DNA of 64,000 nucleotides from JAUYQR01 sp963822435 (GTDB taxonomy: Bacteria > Pseudomonadota > Alphaproteobacteria > Rhodobacterales > Rhodobacteraceae): assembly GCA_963822435.1 (NCBI GenBank), contig CAWGHN010000003.1, forward strand, positions 124,001 through 188,000, in the 5' to 3' direction. Below the pieces are notes generated by a model. The model ran no database searches. It was not told the origin of the DNA and saw only the letters and a list, made by a program, of their open reading frames with translations. The first letter of the stretch is position 1; every line of letters begins with the position of its first letter. Shown one piece after another: positions 43,357-51,902 of this stretch. Made by a program: the position numbers and the translations under genes.

Positions 43357-44256
43357 ATGAAACAGCAGACCCTGACCATGCAAGACGCACTCAACACTGC
43401 CAAGATGCTGTCCGAAGCCCTGCCCTACCTGCAGCGCTATGCCGATGCGGTCGTTGTGGTGAAGTTTGGCGGAAATGCGATGGGCGATGATGCGGCGATG
43501 GCCGAATTTGCCCGCGACATTGTGTTGATGCGGCAAGTCGGAGTGAACCCCGTCGTGGTCCACGGGGGTGGCCCCATGATCAACGAGATGCTGGAAAAGC
43601 TGGGCATCAAGTCCGAATTCGTCCGCGGCAAGCGCGTCACCGACAAGGCCACCGTTCAGGTCGTCGAAATGATCCTGTCCGGCCTGGTTAACAAGCGCAT
43701 TGTCCAAGCTATCATGGATGCCGGTGGCCGCGCGGTGGGCATCTCGGGCAAAGACGACGACCTGATGGTCTGCGAGGCTGACGATCCAGAGCTTGGCTTC
43801 GTGGGCCGCCCGGTCGAGATGAACGTGCAAGTCCTGCGTGACCTTTACGCCGCCGGGATCATCCCGGTCGTTGCCCCCGTGGCGACCGGGATGGCCGACA
43901 ATGAAACCTTCAACGTCAACGGCGATACCGCAGCCGGCGCGATCGCTGGCGCGCTGCAAGCCGACCGCCTGCTCCTGCTCACGGACGTTGCTGGCGTGAA
44001 GAACGCCGACGGGCAGGTAATGACCCAGATAACCCCCGACGAAATCCGCAAGATGACCGCCGATGGCGTGATTGCCGGTGGCATGATCCCGAAAACCGAA
44101 ACCGCCCTCAAGGCTATCGAAGAAGGCGTCCGCGCGGTGACCATACTTGATGGGCGTATACCGAACGCCTGCCTGCTTGAACTTTTCACCGACCACGGTG
44201 CCGGTAGCCAGATCCGCGCCACCGAGCCCCGCGTAAAACCCCGCGTTCGCCGCTAA
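43357..44256 (+). CDS. argB: Acetylglutamate kinase
   Basis: The 299-residue amino-acid kinase phosphorylates N-acetyl-L-glutamate in arginine synthesis. The N-terminal lysine is in VVKFGGNAMGD, the substrate block is VVVHGGGPMINEML, and AGGMIPKTETALKAIEEGV is the ATP-site signature. An N-terminal mobile helix (about residues 1-25) suggests the arginine-inhibited hexameric form. Start 43357 has GGAGG, and longer in-frame extensions overlap the divergent promoter region. No other arg gene is adjacent. Confidence 0.95.
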   Translation: MKQQTLTMQDALNTAKMLSEALPYLQRYADAVVVVKFGGNAMGDDAAMAEFARDIVLMRQVGVNPVVVHGGGPMINEMLEKLGIKSEFVRGKRVTDKATVQVVEMILSGLVNKRIVQAIMDAGGRAVGISGKDDDLMVCEADDPELGFVGRPVEMNVQVLRDLYAAGIIPVVAPVATGMADNETFNVNGDTAAGAIAGALQADRLLLLTDVAGVKNADGQVMTQITPDEIRKMTADGVIAGGMIPKTETALKAIEEGVRAVTILDGRIPNACLLELFTDHGAGSQIRATEPRVKPRVRR

Positions 44257-44310
44257 CAATCGAAGGCGAGCCCGCCTAGCTTAATGGCACTAGGCCAATG
44301 GAGCCTGCCA

Positions 44311-45099
44311 ATGCCGAACGAAGCCCTTATCCGACTGTCCGCTTTCGCCACGCTTTTCGTGATTTTCGCGGCTCTAGAAAGCCTCGCTCCGCGCCGCGCC
44401 CGCACGGTGCCACGCCGCAGCCGCTGGGGCACCAACCTCGCCATCGCCGTCATCGACAGCGTAGTGTTGCGCGCAATGGCCGTCGCGCTGCCGTTCCTTG
44501 CCATTGGTGCCGCAGTTGATGCCTGGCAAAACGGTTGGGGGCTTTTCAACACCCTTTCCTGGCCCTTCTGGACCGAGGCGCTGCTATCGATAATGATCCT
44601 CGACTTCGCGATCTGGGCGCAGCACCTCGTCACCCACAAGGTGCCGCTGTTCTGGCGCTTTCACCGGGTCCACCACGCTGACCGCGATTTCGACGTGACC
44701 ACGGCCGTCCGTTTTCATCCGGTCGAGATTGCCGCCTCGATGGGGCTGAAGATCGGTCTCGTCTACTTGATCGGCCCGCCTGCTCTGGCAGTGCTGGCTT
44801 TCGAGATCATCCTTAACGGGACCGCTCTTTTCAATCACGCGAACTTGCGCCTGCCCCGCTGGCTGGACGCGGTCCTGCGGCTGGTCATCGTGACCCCCGA
44901 CATGCACCGCATCCACCACTCTGTGAGACGCGACGAGCATGACAGCAACTACGGCTTTGCCCTGTCGGTCTGGGACCGGATTTTCCGTACCTATCGTGCG
45001 AAGCCAGAGGCGGGGCATGACGGAATGGTGCTGGGGCTGGAATGGCAGGACGAACGACCGACAAGATTGGGGTGGAGCCTGTGGTTGCCGTTCCGCTGA
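44311..45099 (+). CDS. Sterol desaturase / fatty acid hydroxylase family protein
   Basis: The 262-residue integral membrane protein has the three histidine clusters of the family: HLVTH, HRVHH and HRIHH, plus NHAN, which bind the di-iron centre. Four hydrophobic segments surround them. Members hydroxylate or desaturate lipids; the product here is unknown. Start 44311 (MPNEALIRLSA) is favoured by GGAG upstream. Its 3' end overlaps the start of the Fe-S protein gene by up to 58 nt. Confidence 0.85.
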   Translation: MPNEALIRLSAFATLFVIFAALESLAPRRARTVPRRSRWGTNLAIAVIDSVVLRAMAVALPFLAIGAAVDAWQNGWGLFNTLSWPFWTEALLSIMILDFAIWAQHLVTHKVPLFWRFHRVHHADRDFDVTTAVRFHPVEIAASMGLKIGLVYLIGPPALAVLAFEIILNGTALFNHANLRLPRWLDAVLRLVIVTPDMHRIHHSVRRDEHDSNYGFALSVWDRIFRTYRAKPEAGHDGMVLGLEWQDERPTRLGWSLWLPFR

Positions 45100-45740
45100 C
45101 GCTGCCGGCTATCGAAGCGCGTTTGGCGGACCATCGGCTTGCTGTCCTTGGTGGCTTTGCCTGCGAGGACGATGACACTCTGCCGGGCGGGACGCGCACC
45201 CTGCTGTTGGTCGGGCCGGGTGGGGCGGACTACTGGCCGCATGTCAGCAGCCAGCCGGAGTGGGACGGCGCGGCTGATCCGGTGGACCGCTGGTCGCGCC
45301 GGGTGATTGGGCGGCTGGCCTGTGATCTGGGAGCAAAGGCTCTCTTTCCCTTTGGCGGGCCGCCGTGGCACCCGTTCTATCGTTGGGCGCTAAAGACCGG
45401 TCAGGTGTGGGACAGCCCAGTGCGGCTGTTGGTGCATGCCGAGCAGGGTCTGATGGTCAGCTTTCGCGGGGCGCTGGCATTGAAGGAAGCGCTGGACCTT
45501 CCGCCGGCATCGGCAAGGCCCTGTGACGGGTGCCCGGCACCTTGCCTGACCGCCTGCCCGGCAAGCGCCCTGACCGGAGCGGGGTACGACGTGCCGGCGT
45601 GTCACGCCTTTCTTGAGACGGTGGAGGGGACGGATTGCCTTGATCGGGGCTGCGCGGTGCGGCGTGCTTGCCCGGTGTCGCAGACCTATGCAAGGATGTC
45701 CGAACAGTCGGCCTATCACATGAGGCAATTCCACAAATGA
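45042..45740 (+). CDS. Ferredoxin-like Fe-S cluster protein, 232 aa
   Basis: The C-terminal 80 residues contain two 4Fe-4S motifs: CDGCPAPCLTACP and CLDRGCAVRRACPV. The N-terminal part resembles the QueG-like reductases of Rhodobacteraceae, with FPFGGPPWHPFYRWALKTG near residue 105. No B12 motif is clear. The start is uncertain: ATG 45042 overlaps the sterol desaturase gene by 58 nt, and GTG at 45075 or 45084 would remove most of that overlap. The stop overlaps sixA by 4 nt. The change from C-ending to G-ending codons occurs at this point. Confidence 0.75.
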   Translation: MAGRTTDKIGVEPVVAVPLTLPAIEARLADHRLAVLGGFACEDDDTLPGGTRTLLLVGPGGADYWPHVSSQPEWDGAADPVDRWSRRVIGRLACDLGAKALFPFGGPPWHPFYRWALKTGQVWDSPVRLLVHAEQGLMVSFRGALALKEALDLPPASARPCDGCPAPCLTACPASALTGAGYDVPACHAFLETVEGTDCLDRGCAVRRACPVSQTYARMSEQSAYHMRQFHK

Positions 45741-46240
45741 AGCGGTTGATCCTGACGCGGCATGCGAAATCTTCCTGGGATGATCCGCTCACCCCTGACC
45801 ATGACCGACCCCTGAACGAGCGGGGCAAGGCGGCGGCGGCAGACCTCGGGCAGTGGCTGGCGAGCCGGGGGTATGTGCCGGATGAGGTCTTGTGTTCCGA
45901 TGCAGTGCGGACGCGGAAGACCTTTTCCGGGATCGCCCCCGCCCTACCCGGCGCGCCGGTGCTGGAATTGAAGCCGGCGCTGTATCATGCGGGGCCGGAT
46001 GTGATGATGGCCGTCCTTCAGCATGCAGTGGGGGAGACGGTGATGATGATCGGGCATAACCCCGGCATCGCGGAATTTGCCCATCGGCTGGTGGCCCATA
46101 CTCCGGTCAGCCCGGAGTTTACCCGATATCCGACCGGGGCGACGCTGGTGGTGGATTTTCTGGTCGACGCTTGGGCCGAGGTGCGCTTTGGGCAGGGGGT
46201 GACGGTCGATTTCGTGGTTCCACGCGAGATCGTGGCCTAG
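45737..46240 (+). CDS. sixA: SixA-type phosphohistidine phosphatase
   Basis: This 167-residue histidine-phosphatase-fold protein has the catalytic RHG-type motif ILTRHAKSSWDD at the N-terminus and MMIGHNPGIAEFAH for the second histidine. CSDAVRTRKTF supplies the phosphate-binding Arg. SixA dephosphorylates phosphohistidine in signalling proteins. ATG 45737 overlaps the previous stop (ATGA). The composite palindromic element begins three bases after its stop codon. Confidence 0.88.
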   Translation: MKRLILTRHAKSSWDDPLTPDHDRPLNERGKAAAADLGQWLASRGYVPDEVLCSDAVRTRKTFSGIAPALPGAPVLELKPALYHAGPDVMMAVLQHAVGETVMMIGHNPGIAEFAHRLVAHTPVSPEFTRYPTGATLVVDFLVDAWAEVRFGQGVTVDFVVPREIVA

Positions 46241-46242
46241 CC

Positions 46243-46316
46243 TGTCCCACCGTGGGACACGTTATGGAATTGAATAATTTCAATGGCTTGCACGCCGCCA
46301 TTAGCATCTTGTTAAC
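46243..46316 (+). repeat. Composite palindromic element, copy A
   Basis: TGTCCCAC-C-GTGGGACA (46243-46259, perfect palindrome) is followed by an AT-rich stretch, TTTCAATGGCTTG, then CTTGTTAAC, ending at 46316. The distance from the palindrome to the end of the central box is 32 nt, identical to copy B. It lies just after the sixA stop and 90 nt before a small basic protein gene. Confidence 0.85.
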
Positions 46317-46405
46317 GAATGTGAGCGACCGCCGCCGTAGAATGGCTGCTTGCGGAGCGGCCCCCGTTCAGGCATTTCGGCGCAAAGCGATCGGAAGGAC
46401 ATATC

Positions 46406-46570
46406 ATGGACTACGGCAAATCGGGCAACCCCAAGGGTGGCAAGCACGAACCGAAAAACAAGGAAGGCAAAAACCAGACCGCCGCCGAAGCAGCAGAGGC
46501 GGCGAAGAAGGCGAAGTCTGAACTGCTGGAGCGGATGAAGGCGGCAGCCGAGGCGAAGAAGAACGGCTGA
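46406..46570 (+). CDS. Small lysine/alanine-rich basic protein, 54 aa
   Basis: The frame reads MDYGKSGNPKGGKHEPKNKE, then a short linker and an alanine/lysine helix ending KAAAEAKKNG. The first half is Gly/Lys/Asn-rich and likely disordered; the second half would be a single amphipathic helix. AAGGA precedes ATG at a proper distance. No name is known to me. Basic, helix-forming small proteins of this kind can bind nucleic acid, but that is inference. The gene follows the palindromic element by 90 nt. Confidence 0.7.
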   Translation: MDYGKSGNPKGGKHEPKNKEGKNQTAAEAAEAAKKAKSELLERMKAAAEAKKNG

Positions 46571-46591
46571 CCAGCCCAACACGCGACCGGA

Positions 46592-46996
46592 TCACTTCGC
46601 TCGCCGGTCGCCCACGGCGTTGAGCCAGGCTGCGATGATCGGTGCGCCGCAAAGACCGCACCAGACCGCCATTTTCACCATCTCTTCCGCAACCTGAAGC
46701 CGCGTCTCAGCGAAGAAAAGCTGTGGCGCGACGCCGGCAAAGGCAACTGACACGGTGACGACATAGGCCCAGAGCATCCGCTTGCGGGGCCGAAGCGACC
46801 GGTCGGGCGTCGTGGTGGCGAAATGCACGCACACGAGGACGAGTGGCCCAACAAAGGCGAACAGCCCGAAGACGTTGGAGATGTGCTGCCCATGCGCAAG
46901 CGGCTCGCCCAGCATGAAGGCCGAACCGATCACGAAATAGAGCGCAAGGAAGCCCGCCACTGCCATCGCTAAAGCGAACAGCAGCAGGCGGGCCAT
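46592..46996 (-). CDS. Predicted integral membrane protein, 134 aa
   Basis: The protein has four hydrophobic stretches (residues 3-25, 42-62, 74-94 and 108-128) separated by short polar loops, one of them basic (TTTPDRSLRPRKRM). There is no known domain that I recognise. It lies 6 nt downstream of the bztD stop on the same strand, so it may be a passenger of the bzt operon. A transport or regulatory link with that system is only inference. Confidence 0.65.
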   Translation of the reverse strand: MARLLLFALAMAVAGFLALYFVIGSAFMLGEPLAHGQHISNVFGLFAFVGPLVLVCVHFATTTPDRSLRPRKRMLWAYVVTVSVAFAGVAPQLFFAETRLQVAEEMVKMAVWCGLCGAPIIAAWLNAVGDRRAK

Positions 46997-47002
46997 GCCG
47001 TG

Positions 47003-47773
47003 TCAGTGACCGAGTATCTGGCTGAGGAACAGCTTTGTCCGGTCTGACTGCGGATTGTTGAAAAATTCCTTCGGGGCGTTCTGTTCGACGATCTGGCCCT
47101 GATCCATGAAGATCACGCGGTTCGCAACGGCTTGGGCAAAGCCCATCTCGTGCGTCACGCAGATCATTGTCATGCCTTCTTCGGCAAGCTGGATCATGGT
47201 GTCGAGCACCTCCTTGATCATCTCGGGATCGAGCGCGGAGGTGGGTTCATCAAAGAGCATGATGCGCGGTTTCATGCAGAGCGAGCGAGCGATGGCGACG
47301 CGCTGCTGCTGACCGCCCGAAAGCTGGCCGGGGTATTTGTGCGCCTGTTCCGGGATCTTGACCTTTTGCAGGAAATACATCGCGGTTTCCTCGGCCTCGC
47401 GCTTGGGCACCTTGCGGACCCAGATCGGCGCGAGCGTCAGGTTTTCGAGGATGGTCAGGTGCGGAAAGAGGTTGAAATGCTGGAACACCATCCCGACCTC
47501 GGAGCGGACCTTGTCGATGTTCTTGATGTCTGAGGTCAGTTCGGTGCCATCGACGACGATGTGGCCCTGCTGGTGTTCCTCGAGCCGGTTGATGCAGCGG
47601 ATGAGCGTGGATTTGCCAGACCCGGATGGGCCGCAGACCACGATCCGTTCGCCACGCATCACCGTCATGTTGATGTCGCGCAGCACATGGAACGTGCCGT
47701 ACCACTTGTTCATCCCTTGAATCTGGATGGCGACCTCGTCCGAGACCTGCATTTTTGCGATAGCTTCAGCCAT
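47003..47773 (-). CDS. bztD: Polar amino acid ABC transporter ATPase (BztD/AapP)
   Basis: This 256-residue ATPase has Walker A GPSGSGKSTLIR, signature LSGGQQQRVAIARSL, Walker B RIMLFDEPTSALDPEM and the H-loop MICVTHEMGFAQA. It powers uptake of glutamate, glutamine, aspartate and asparagine in Rhodobacter-type systems. It is the last of bztABCD, 10 nt after bztC. The C-terminus (NPQSDRTKLFLSQILGH) is usual for the group. Confidence 0.93.
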   Translation of the reverse strand: MAEAIAKMQVSDEVAIQIQGMNKWYGTFHVLRDINMTVMRGERIVVCGPSGSGKSTLIRCINRLEEHQQGHIVVDGTELTSDIKNIDKVRSEVGMVFQHFNLFPHLTILENLTLAPIWVRKVPKREAEETAMYFLQKVKIPEQAHKYPGQLSGGQQQRVAIARSLCMKPRIMLFDEPTSALDPEMIKEVLDTMIQLAEEGMTMICVTHEMGFAQAVANRVIFMDQGQIVEQNAPKEFFNNPQSDRTKLFLSQILGH

Positions 47774-47783
47774 GATGTGTCCC

Positions 47784-49238
47784 TTACCGATGGTCGGTCT
47801 TCAGCTTGCGCTCAAGGTACATGGAGTACCGCGACATGCCGAAGCAGATGAGAAAGAAGATGACGCCGACGAAAATGTAGGGCTCCCAGTAGATGCCCTT
47901 CCAGTTGATGTCGGCGCGAACGATGGTGGTGACGCCCCTGAGTGGATCGAGGAGGCCCACGAAGGACACCAGCGTGGTATCCTTGAAGAGGCCGATGAAG
48001 GTGGAGACGATGCCGGGGATCGAGATTTTGAGCGCCTGCGGCATGACGATCAACCGCTGCGCCTGCCAGTAGTTCAGACCAAGCGCATCCGACGCCTCAT
48101 ACTGCCCGCGCGGCAGGGCGGCGAGGCCACCCCGGATCACCTCGGCCAGATAGGCGGCGGAGAAGAGCGTGGCGAGAATGATAACGCGCAGGATGAGGTC
48201 GAAGTTGGTCTGCGGCGGCAGAAAGTATTGCAGCAAGAGCGAAGCGGTGAAGAGAAGCGTGATCAGCGGCACGCCGCGGATGAATTCGATGAACCCGACA
48301 GAGAGAGTTTTCACCAGGAACATGTCGGACTGGCGGCCCAAGGCCAGGATCACACCGATCGGCAGCGAGAACGAGATCGAAGTGATGCCGATGACGAAGG
48401 CCAGAAGGAAGCCCCCGAACTGGTCGGAGTTGACCGCCGGGAGGCCCCAGCCGGTGACCGTCTGCAGCGCGCTGGAGAGGAGTGAGGTCAGCGGGTAAGG
48501 GCCGAGGAACAACAGCGCCACGGCGGCGACGGCCAAGAGCGTGGCAAGGATCGACCCGATTCTGGGTTGCAGCGCCATCACCAGCCACGCGGCAGCGGCA
48601 AGCCCGAGAAGCACTGAAATCGGCCCCGCAATCGGCCCGCCCCACAAGAGGAAGAAGGCGACGAACGGGTAGACAAGGGTCACGAGGATCAACTTTTTGG
48701 GCATCACCCAGGCAAGCGCGAACAGCGCCGCCATCAGCACGATGGTGAAGAGGTCGACCGTGCCGGGCGAGGACAGGCCGATCATTGCCAGCACGGTGAG
48801 GACGCCCGATACAGCGACCATGATCGCGCCCTTTCGGTCGTTCCAGTAAAGCACCGGCGCAAGGGCGACGAACAGGAGGCCAAAGGCGAGGACGGGACGC
48901 CAGTAGGAATCCTGCGGGTAAAAGCCGAACAGGAACTGATGCCAGCGTGCCTTGATCAGCGCCCAGCAGGCTCCGGTGGTGCCCCCGTTGTCGGCGATGA
49001 TCTGGCGGCATTCGGACAGCGAGTTGGCGTTCCAGACCCCGTTCAAGAGCCACGGCAGCGAGGCCGACACGAGGTAATAAAGCGCGCCGATGCCAAGCAG
49101 CGTGAGGATGGTGTTGAAGGCGCCGGAAAACAGGTTTTCGCGCATCCACTTGACCGCGCCGCGCTCGGTGACGGGCGCAAGCTGCGGGTCCAGCATCTGA
49201 TGGCGGACAAACACGGTCTGGCTGTCGGTGTCGCTCAT
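47784..49238 (-). CDS. bztC: Polar amino acid ABC transporter permease (BztC/AapM)
   Basis: The 484-residue permease is longer than typical amino acid permeases because of an extra N-terminal hydrophobic region (spans at 35-60 and 120-230). The C-terminal half carries the ABC-transporter core: SFSLPIGVILALGRQS, RGVPLITLLF and the EAA loop SDALGLNYWQAQRLIVMPQA. It pairs with BztB in the membrane. One base separates its start from the bztB stop. Confidence 0.92.
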   Translation of the reverse strand: MSDTDSQTVFVRHQMLDPQLAPVTERGAVKWMRENLFSGAFNTILTLLGIGALYYLVSASLPWLLNGVWNANSLSECRQIIADNGGTTGACWALIKARWHQFLFGFYPQDSYWRPVLAFGLLFVALAPVLYWNDRKGAIMVAVSGVLTVLAMIGLSSPGTVDLFTIVLMAALFALAWVMPKKLILVTLVYPFVAFFLLWGGPIAGPISVLLGLAAAAWLVMALQPRIGSILATLLAVAAVALLFLGPYPLTSLLSSALQTVTGWGLPAVNSDQFGGFLLAFVIGITSISFSLPIGVILALGRQSDMFLVKTLSVGFIEFIRGVPLITLLFTASLLLQYFLPPQTNFDLILRVIILATLFSAAYLAEVIRGGLAALPRGQYEASDALGLNYWQAQRLIVMPQALKISIPGIVSTFIGLFKDTTLVSFVGLLDPLRGVTTIVRADINWKGIYWEPYIFVGVIFFLICFGMSRYSMYLERKLKTDHR

Positions 49239-49239
49239 C

Positions 49240-50517
49240 TCAGCGCTCCTTCAGTTTCACGGAGGCGTTGAAGGCGTTCATCACCGACGAGATGATCAGG
49301 CTGAGGGTAAGGTAGATCAGCATCATCAGGAGCATGCACTCCAACTCGCGGCCGGTCTGGTTGAGGGTGATGCCACCAAGCGTGCCGCGCAGGTCGAGGT
49401 AGCTGACCGCGATGCCAAGCGAGGTGTTCTTGGTGAGGTTCAGGTATTGGCTGATCAGCGGCGGGATGATGACGCGCAAGGCCTGCGGCAGGATGATCAG
49501 GCTCATCGTGCGGTTCGGGCGCATGCCGAGGGCGAAGGCGGCCTCGGTCTGGCCACGGCTGATCGCCATGATGCCGGCGCGCACGATTTCGGCGATGAAG
49601 GCGCCGGTGTAGAGCGAGAGGGCGATCAGGAGGGCGGTGAAGGAATGTGCGACCGCAATGCCGCCCTGGAAGTTGAAGCCCTTCAGCACCGGGTATTCGA
49701 GGTGGAGGCCAAGTGCCCAAAGAAGGAGGCTGACCGGAACGAACAGGATCAGAAGGCTTTTCCACCAGGTCGTGGGCCGGACCCCGGTGTCTTCCTGCAC
49801 GGCGCGGACGCGGCGGAGGAAGGCCCGGTTGGCGAGGACTGACGCGATGATGACGGCAAGCGTGGCGAGGACGGAGAAGTTGATCGGCACGCCAAACACT
49901 TCGAACCCGCCGAGCGGGCGGTCCAGAAGCGGCGCTGGGATGTTGGAGCCGCGGTTGGTGATGGCGACCGAATCCCACAGGTTCATGTGGGCTGCCGGTG
50001 CCGTACCTGCGGCGGCCATTTCGTCGGTGATGCGGAAATCCTTGGGCGCGGGGCGGGTCTCGGAGAATACCACGTAGACAAGGATGATCCACAGCAGCAG
50101 CGGGACGTTACGGAACGCTTCGACGTAGACGGTCATCAGGCGCGAGACGAGCCAGTTCTTCGACAGGCGCAGCACGCCGACGACAACGCCGATGATGGTG
50201 GCGAAGATGCAGCCGAAGAAGGCGACGACGAGGGTGTTCAACAGCCCGATGATCGCCGCGCGACCGTGGGTCATGTCGTTGTTCCACGGGATCAACTGCT
50301 GGTCGATATCGTAGCCAGCGCGGTTCCACAGGAAGCTGAAGTTGATGTCCTTGTCCTTGGCGGCAAGGTTCTGGATCGTGTTGTCCACCAACCAGCCGAG
50401 GAACAACAGGAACAGGATCAGCACGATCACCTGGATCGTGATCGCCCGGAACCGCGTGTCATAGATGAGCATGGAAAGCCGGAAGCCAGTGTCCGGCGTA
50501 TCGGTGGCCAGCGCCAT
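49240..50517 (-). CDS. bztB: Polar amino acid ABC transporter permease (BztB/AapQ)
   Basis: This 425-residue permease has about eight spans, with an N-terminal span near 25-45, a core at 90-150, a long periplasmic loop (150-220) and a C-terminal core with VEAFRNVPLLLWIILVYV and EAAFALGMRPNRTMSLIILP (the EAA loop). The inserted loop between spans is a family trait. A strong hairpin in the 132-nt space upstream of its start may lower its expression relative to bztA. Confidence 0.92.
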   Translation of the reverse strand: MALATDTPDTGFRLSMLIYDTRFRAITIQVIVLILFLLFLGWLVDNTIQNLAAKDKDINFSFLWNRAGYDIDQQLIPWNNDMTHGRAAIIGLLNTLVVAFFGCIFATIIGVVVGVLRLSKNWLVSRLMTVYVEAFRNVPLLLWIILVYVVFSETRPAPKDFRITDEMAAAGTAPAAHMNLWDSVAITNRGSNIPAPLLDRPLGGFEVFGVPINFSVLATLAVIIASVLANRAFLRRVRAVQEDTGVRPTTWWKSLLILFVPVSLLLWALGLHLEYPVLKGFNFQGGIAVAHSFTALLIALSLYTGAFIAEIVRAGIMAISRGQTEAAFALGMRPNRTMSLIILPQALRVIIPPLISQYLNLTKNTSLGIAVSYLDLRGTLGGITLNQTGRELECMLLMMLIYLTLSLIISSVMNAFNASVKLKER

Positions 50518-50610
50518 TCTAGTACCCCCTGCCTCGACCCGTTTTCCGGCTTTTGCCGGTTATGGCGCGGAACGCATCCCGCGTGGACCAAGAACGATAT
50601 TCATGAAGAA

Positions 50611-50636
50611 GGGCGCGCGGAGTGATCCGCGCGCCC
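50611..50636 (-). terminator. Strong hairpin in the bztA-bztB spacer
   Basis: GGGCGCGCGG-AGTGAT-CCGCGCGCCC is a perfect 10-bp stem with a 6-nt loop, 13 nt after the bztA stop. On the minus strand the following bases (TTCTTCATG) give only a weak U-run. It may act as partial terminator or as a 3' stabiliser that raises bztA mRNA above bztBCD mRNA, a usual need of binding-protein transporters. Confidence 0.75.
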
Positions 50637-50649
50637 GGTTCAGATCAGA

Positions 50650-51666
50650 TCAACGCACCGGCGGAGCGTACTGCAGGCCGCCTTGGGTCCACAGTGCGTT
50701 CAGGCCGCGTGCCAGACCGATCGGGGTGGCGGTGCCGATGTTGGCTTCGAAGATCTCGCCATAGTTGCCGTTGGCGGCAATGGCGTTCTTGGCCCAGTTG
50801 TTGTCGAGACCCATCATCGCACCCATCTCGCCCTCAAGGCCGAGGAGACGACGCACTTCCGGGTCGGTCGAGGTGGAAGCGACTTCTTCGATGTTGGCCT
50901 TGGTGATGCCCTTCTCTTCCGCGATCACGAGCGAGAAATAGACCCAACGCACGATATCGCCCCACTGGTTGTCGCCGTGGCGAACGACCGGGCCGAGCGG
51001 CTCTTTCGAGATGATCTCGGGAAGGATGATGTGGTTTTCGGCGTCAGCCAGCGTTGCGCGCGACGCGGCAAGGCCCGAAGCGTCGGTGGTGTAGGCGTCG
51101 CAAGCGCCGGCGACATACTGGCGCTGGGCTTCGCTGTCGTCGGCCACGGTGACCGGCGTGTAGGTGATGTTGTTGGCCTTGAAGAAGTCAGCCAGGTTAA
51201 GTTCGGTCGTGGTGCCGGTCTGGATGCAGACGGTGGCGCCATCAAGTTCCTTGGCGGACGAAACGCCGAGGTCTTTCTTCACCATGAAGCCCTGGCCGTC
51301 GTAGTAGTTCACGGCGACGAAGTCGAACTTCAGGTCGTTGTCCCGGCTGTAGGTCCAGGTCGAGTTGCGGACGAGGACGTCCACTTCGCCCGAAGCCAGT
51401 GCGGTGAAGCGGGTTTCGCCCGTGGTCGGGACGAATTTCACTTTCGACGCATCGCCGAAGATAGCTGCGGCCAGCGCCTTGCAAAGCGCCGCATCGAAGC
51501 CCTGGTATTCGCCGTTGGCATCCGGCGCGCCGAAACCGGTCAGGCCGGTATTCGAACCGCAGATCAGCTCGCCCCGCGCCTTGACGTCGTCAAGCGTCGC
51601 AGCGGACGCCATGCCAGAAACCAGCGCAGCGGCGGCGAAGGTGCCGAGCAATACGGATTTTTTCAT
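50650..51666 (-). CDS. bztA: Periplasmic polar amino acid-binding protein (BztA/AapJ)
   Basis: The 338-residue protein has a signal peptide (MKKSVLLGTFAAAALVSGMA, cleavage near residue 22) and a type II periplasmic-binding fold. AATLDDVKARGELICGSNTG and GFGAPDANGEYQGFDAALCK are typical of AapJ/BztA. The ligand-anchoring Arg and Asp sites sit in RFTALASGEVDVLVRNSTW. It delivers glutamate-type amino acids to BztBC. GAGG precedes ATG 51666, which was chosen over an upstream in-frame codon. The strong hairpin follows. Confidence 0.93.
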   Translation of the reverse strand: MKKSVLLGTFAAAALVSGMASAATLDDVKARGELICGSNTGLTGFGAPDANGEYQGFDAALCKALAAAIFGDASKVKFVPTTGETRFTALASGEVDVLVRNSTWTYSRDNDLKFDFVAVNYYDGQGFMVKKDLGVSSAKELDGATVCIQTGTTTELNLADFFKANNITYTPVTVADDSEAQRQYVAGACDAYTTDASGLAASRATLADAENHIILPEIISKEPLGPVVRHGDNQWGDIVRWVYFSLVIAEEKGITKANIEEVASTSTDPEVRRLLGLEGEMGAMMGLDNNWAKNAIAANGNYGEIFEANIGTATPIGLARGLNALWTQGGLQYAPPVR

Positions 51667-51902
51667 TCTTACCTCATCCTGAGTTGACCGTTCTTTTTGA
51701 ACGGCGCTTTTGGTGCCCCGCACACAAGCTGCGGGGGCGAAACTGTAGGAGGTGAGCCTCTCCCAGTGGGTGCAGTTTCGTCTAAAGCGCTTTGAAAGGT
51801 CAAGCTAAACGCTGATCATTCAAGAAAATGACCGGATTTCCGAGGGTTGGATGAAGCCATTCGCGGATCGGCGGAACTCTGCCCAAGGTTTAGGCAGTAT
51901 TG

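Noticed and set aside
45000..46400. Replication origin at the composition switch
   Set aside because: I found no cluster of DnaA boxes, and no dnaA, parAB or hemE is nearby. It is kept only as a composition finding.
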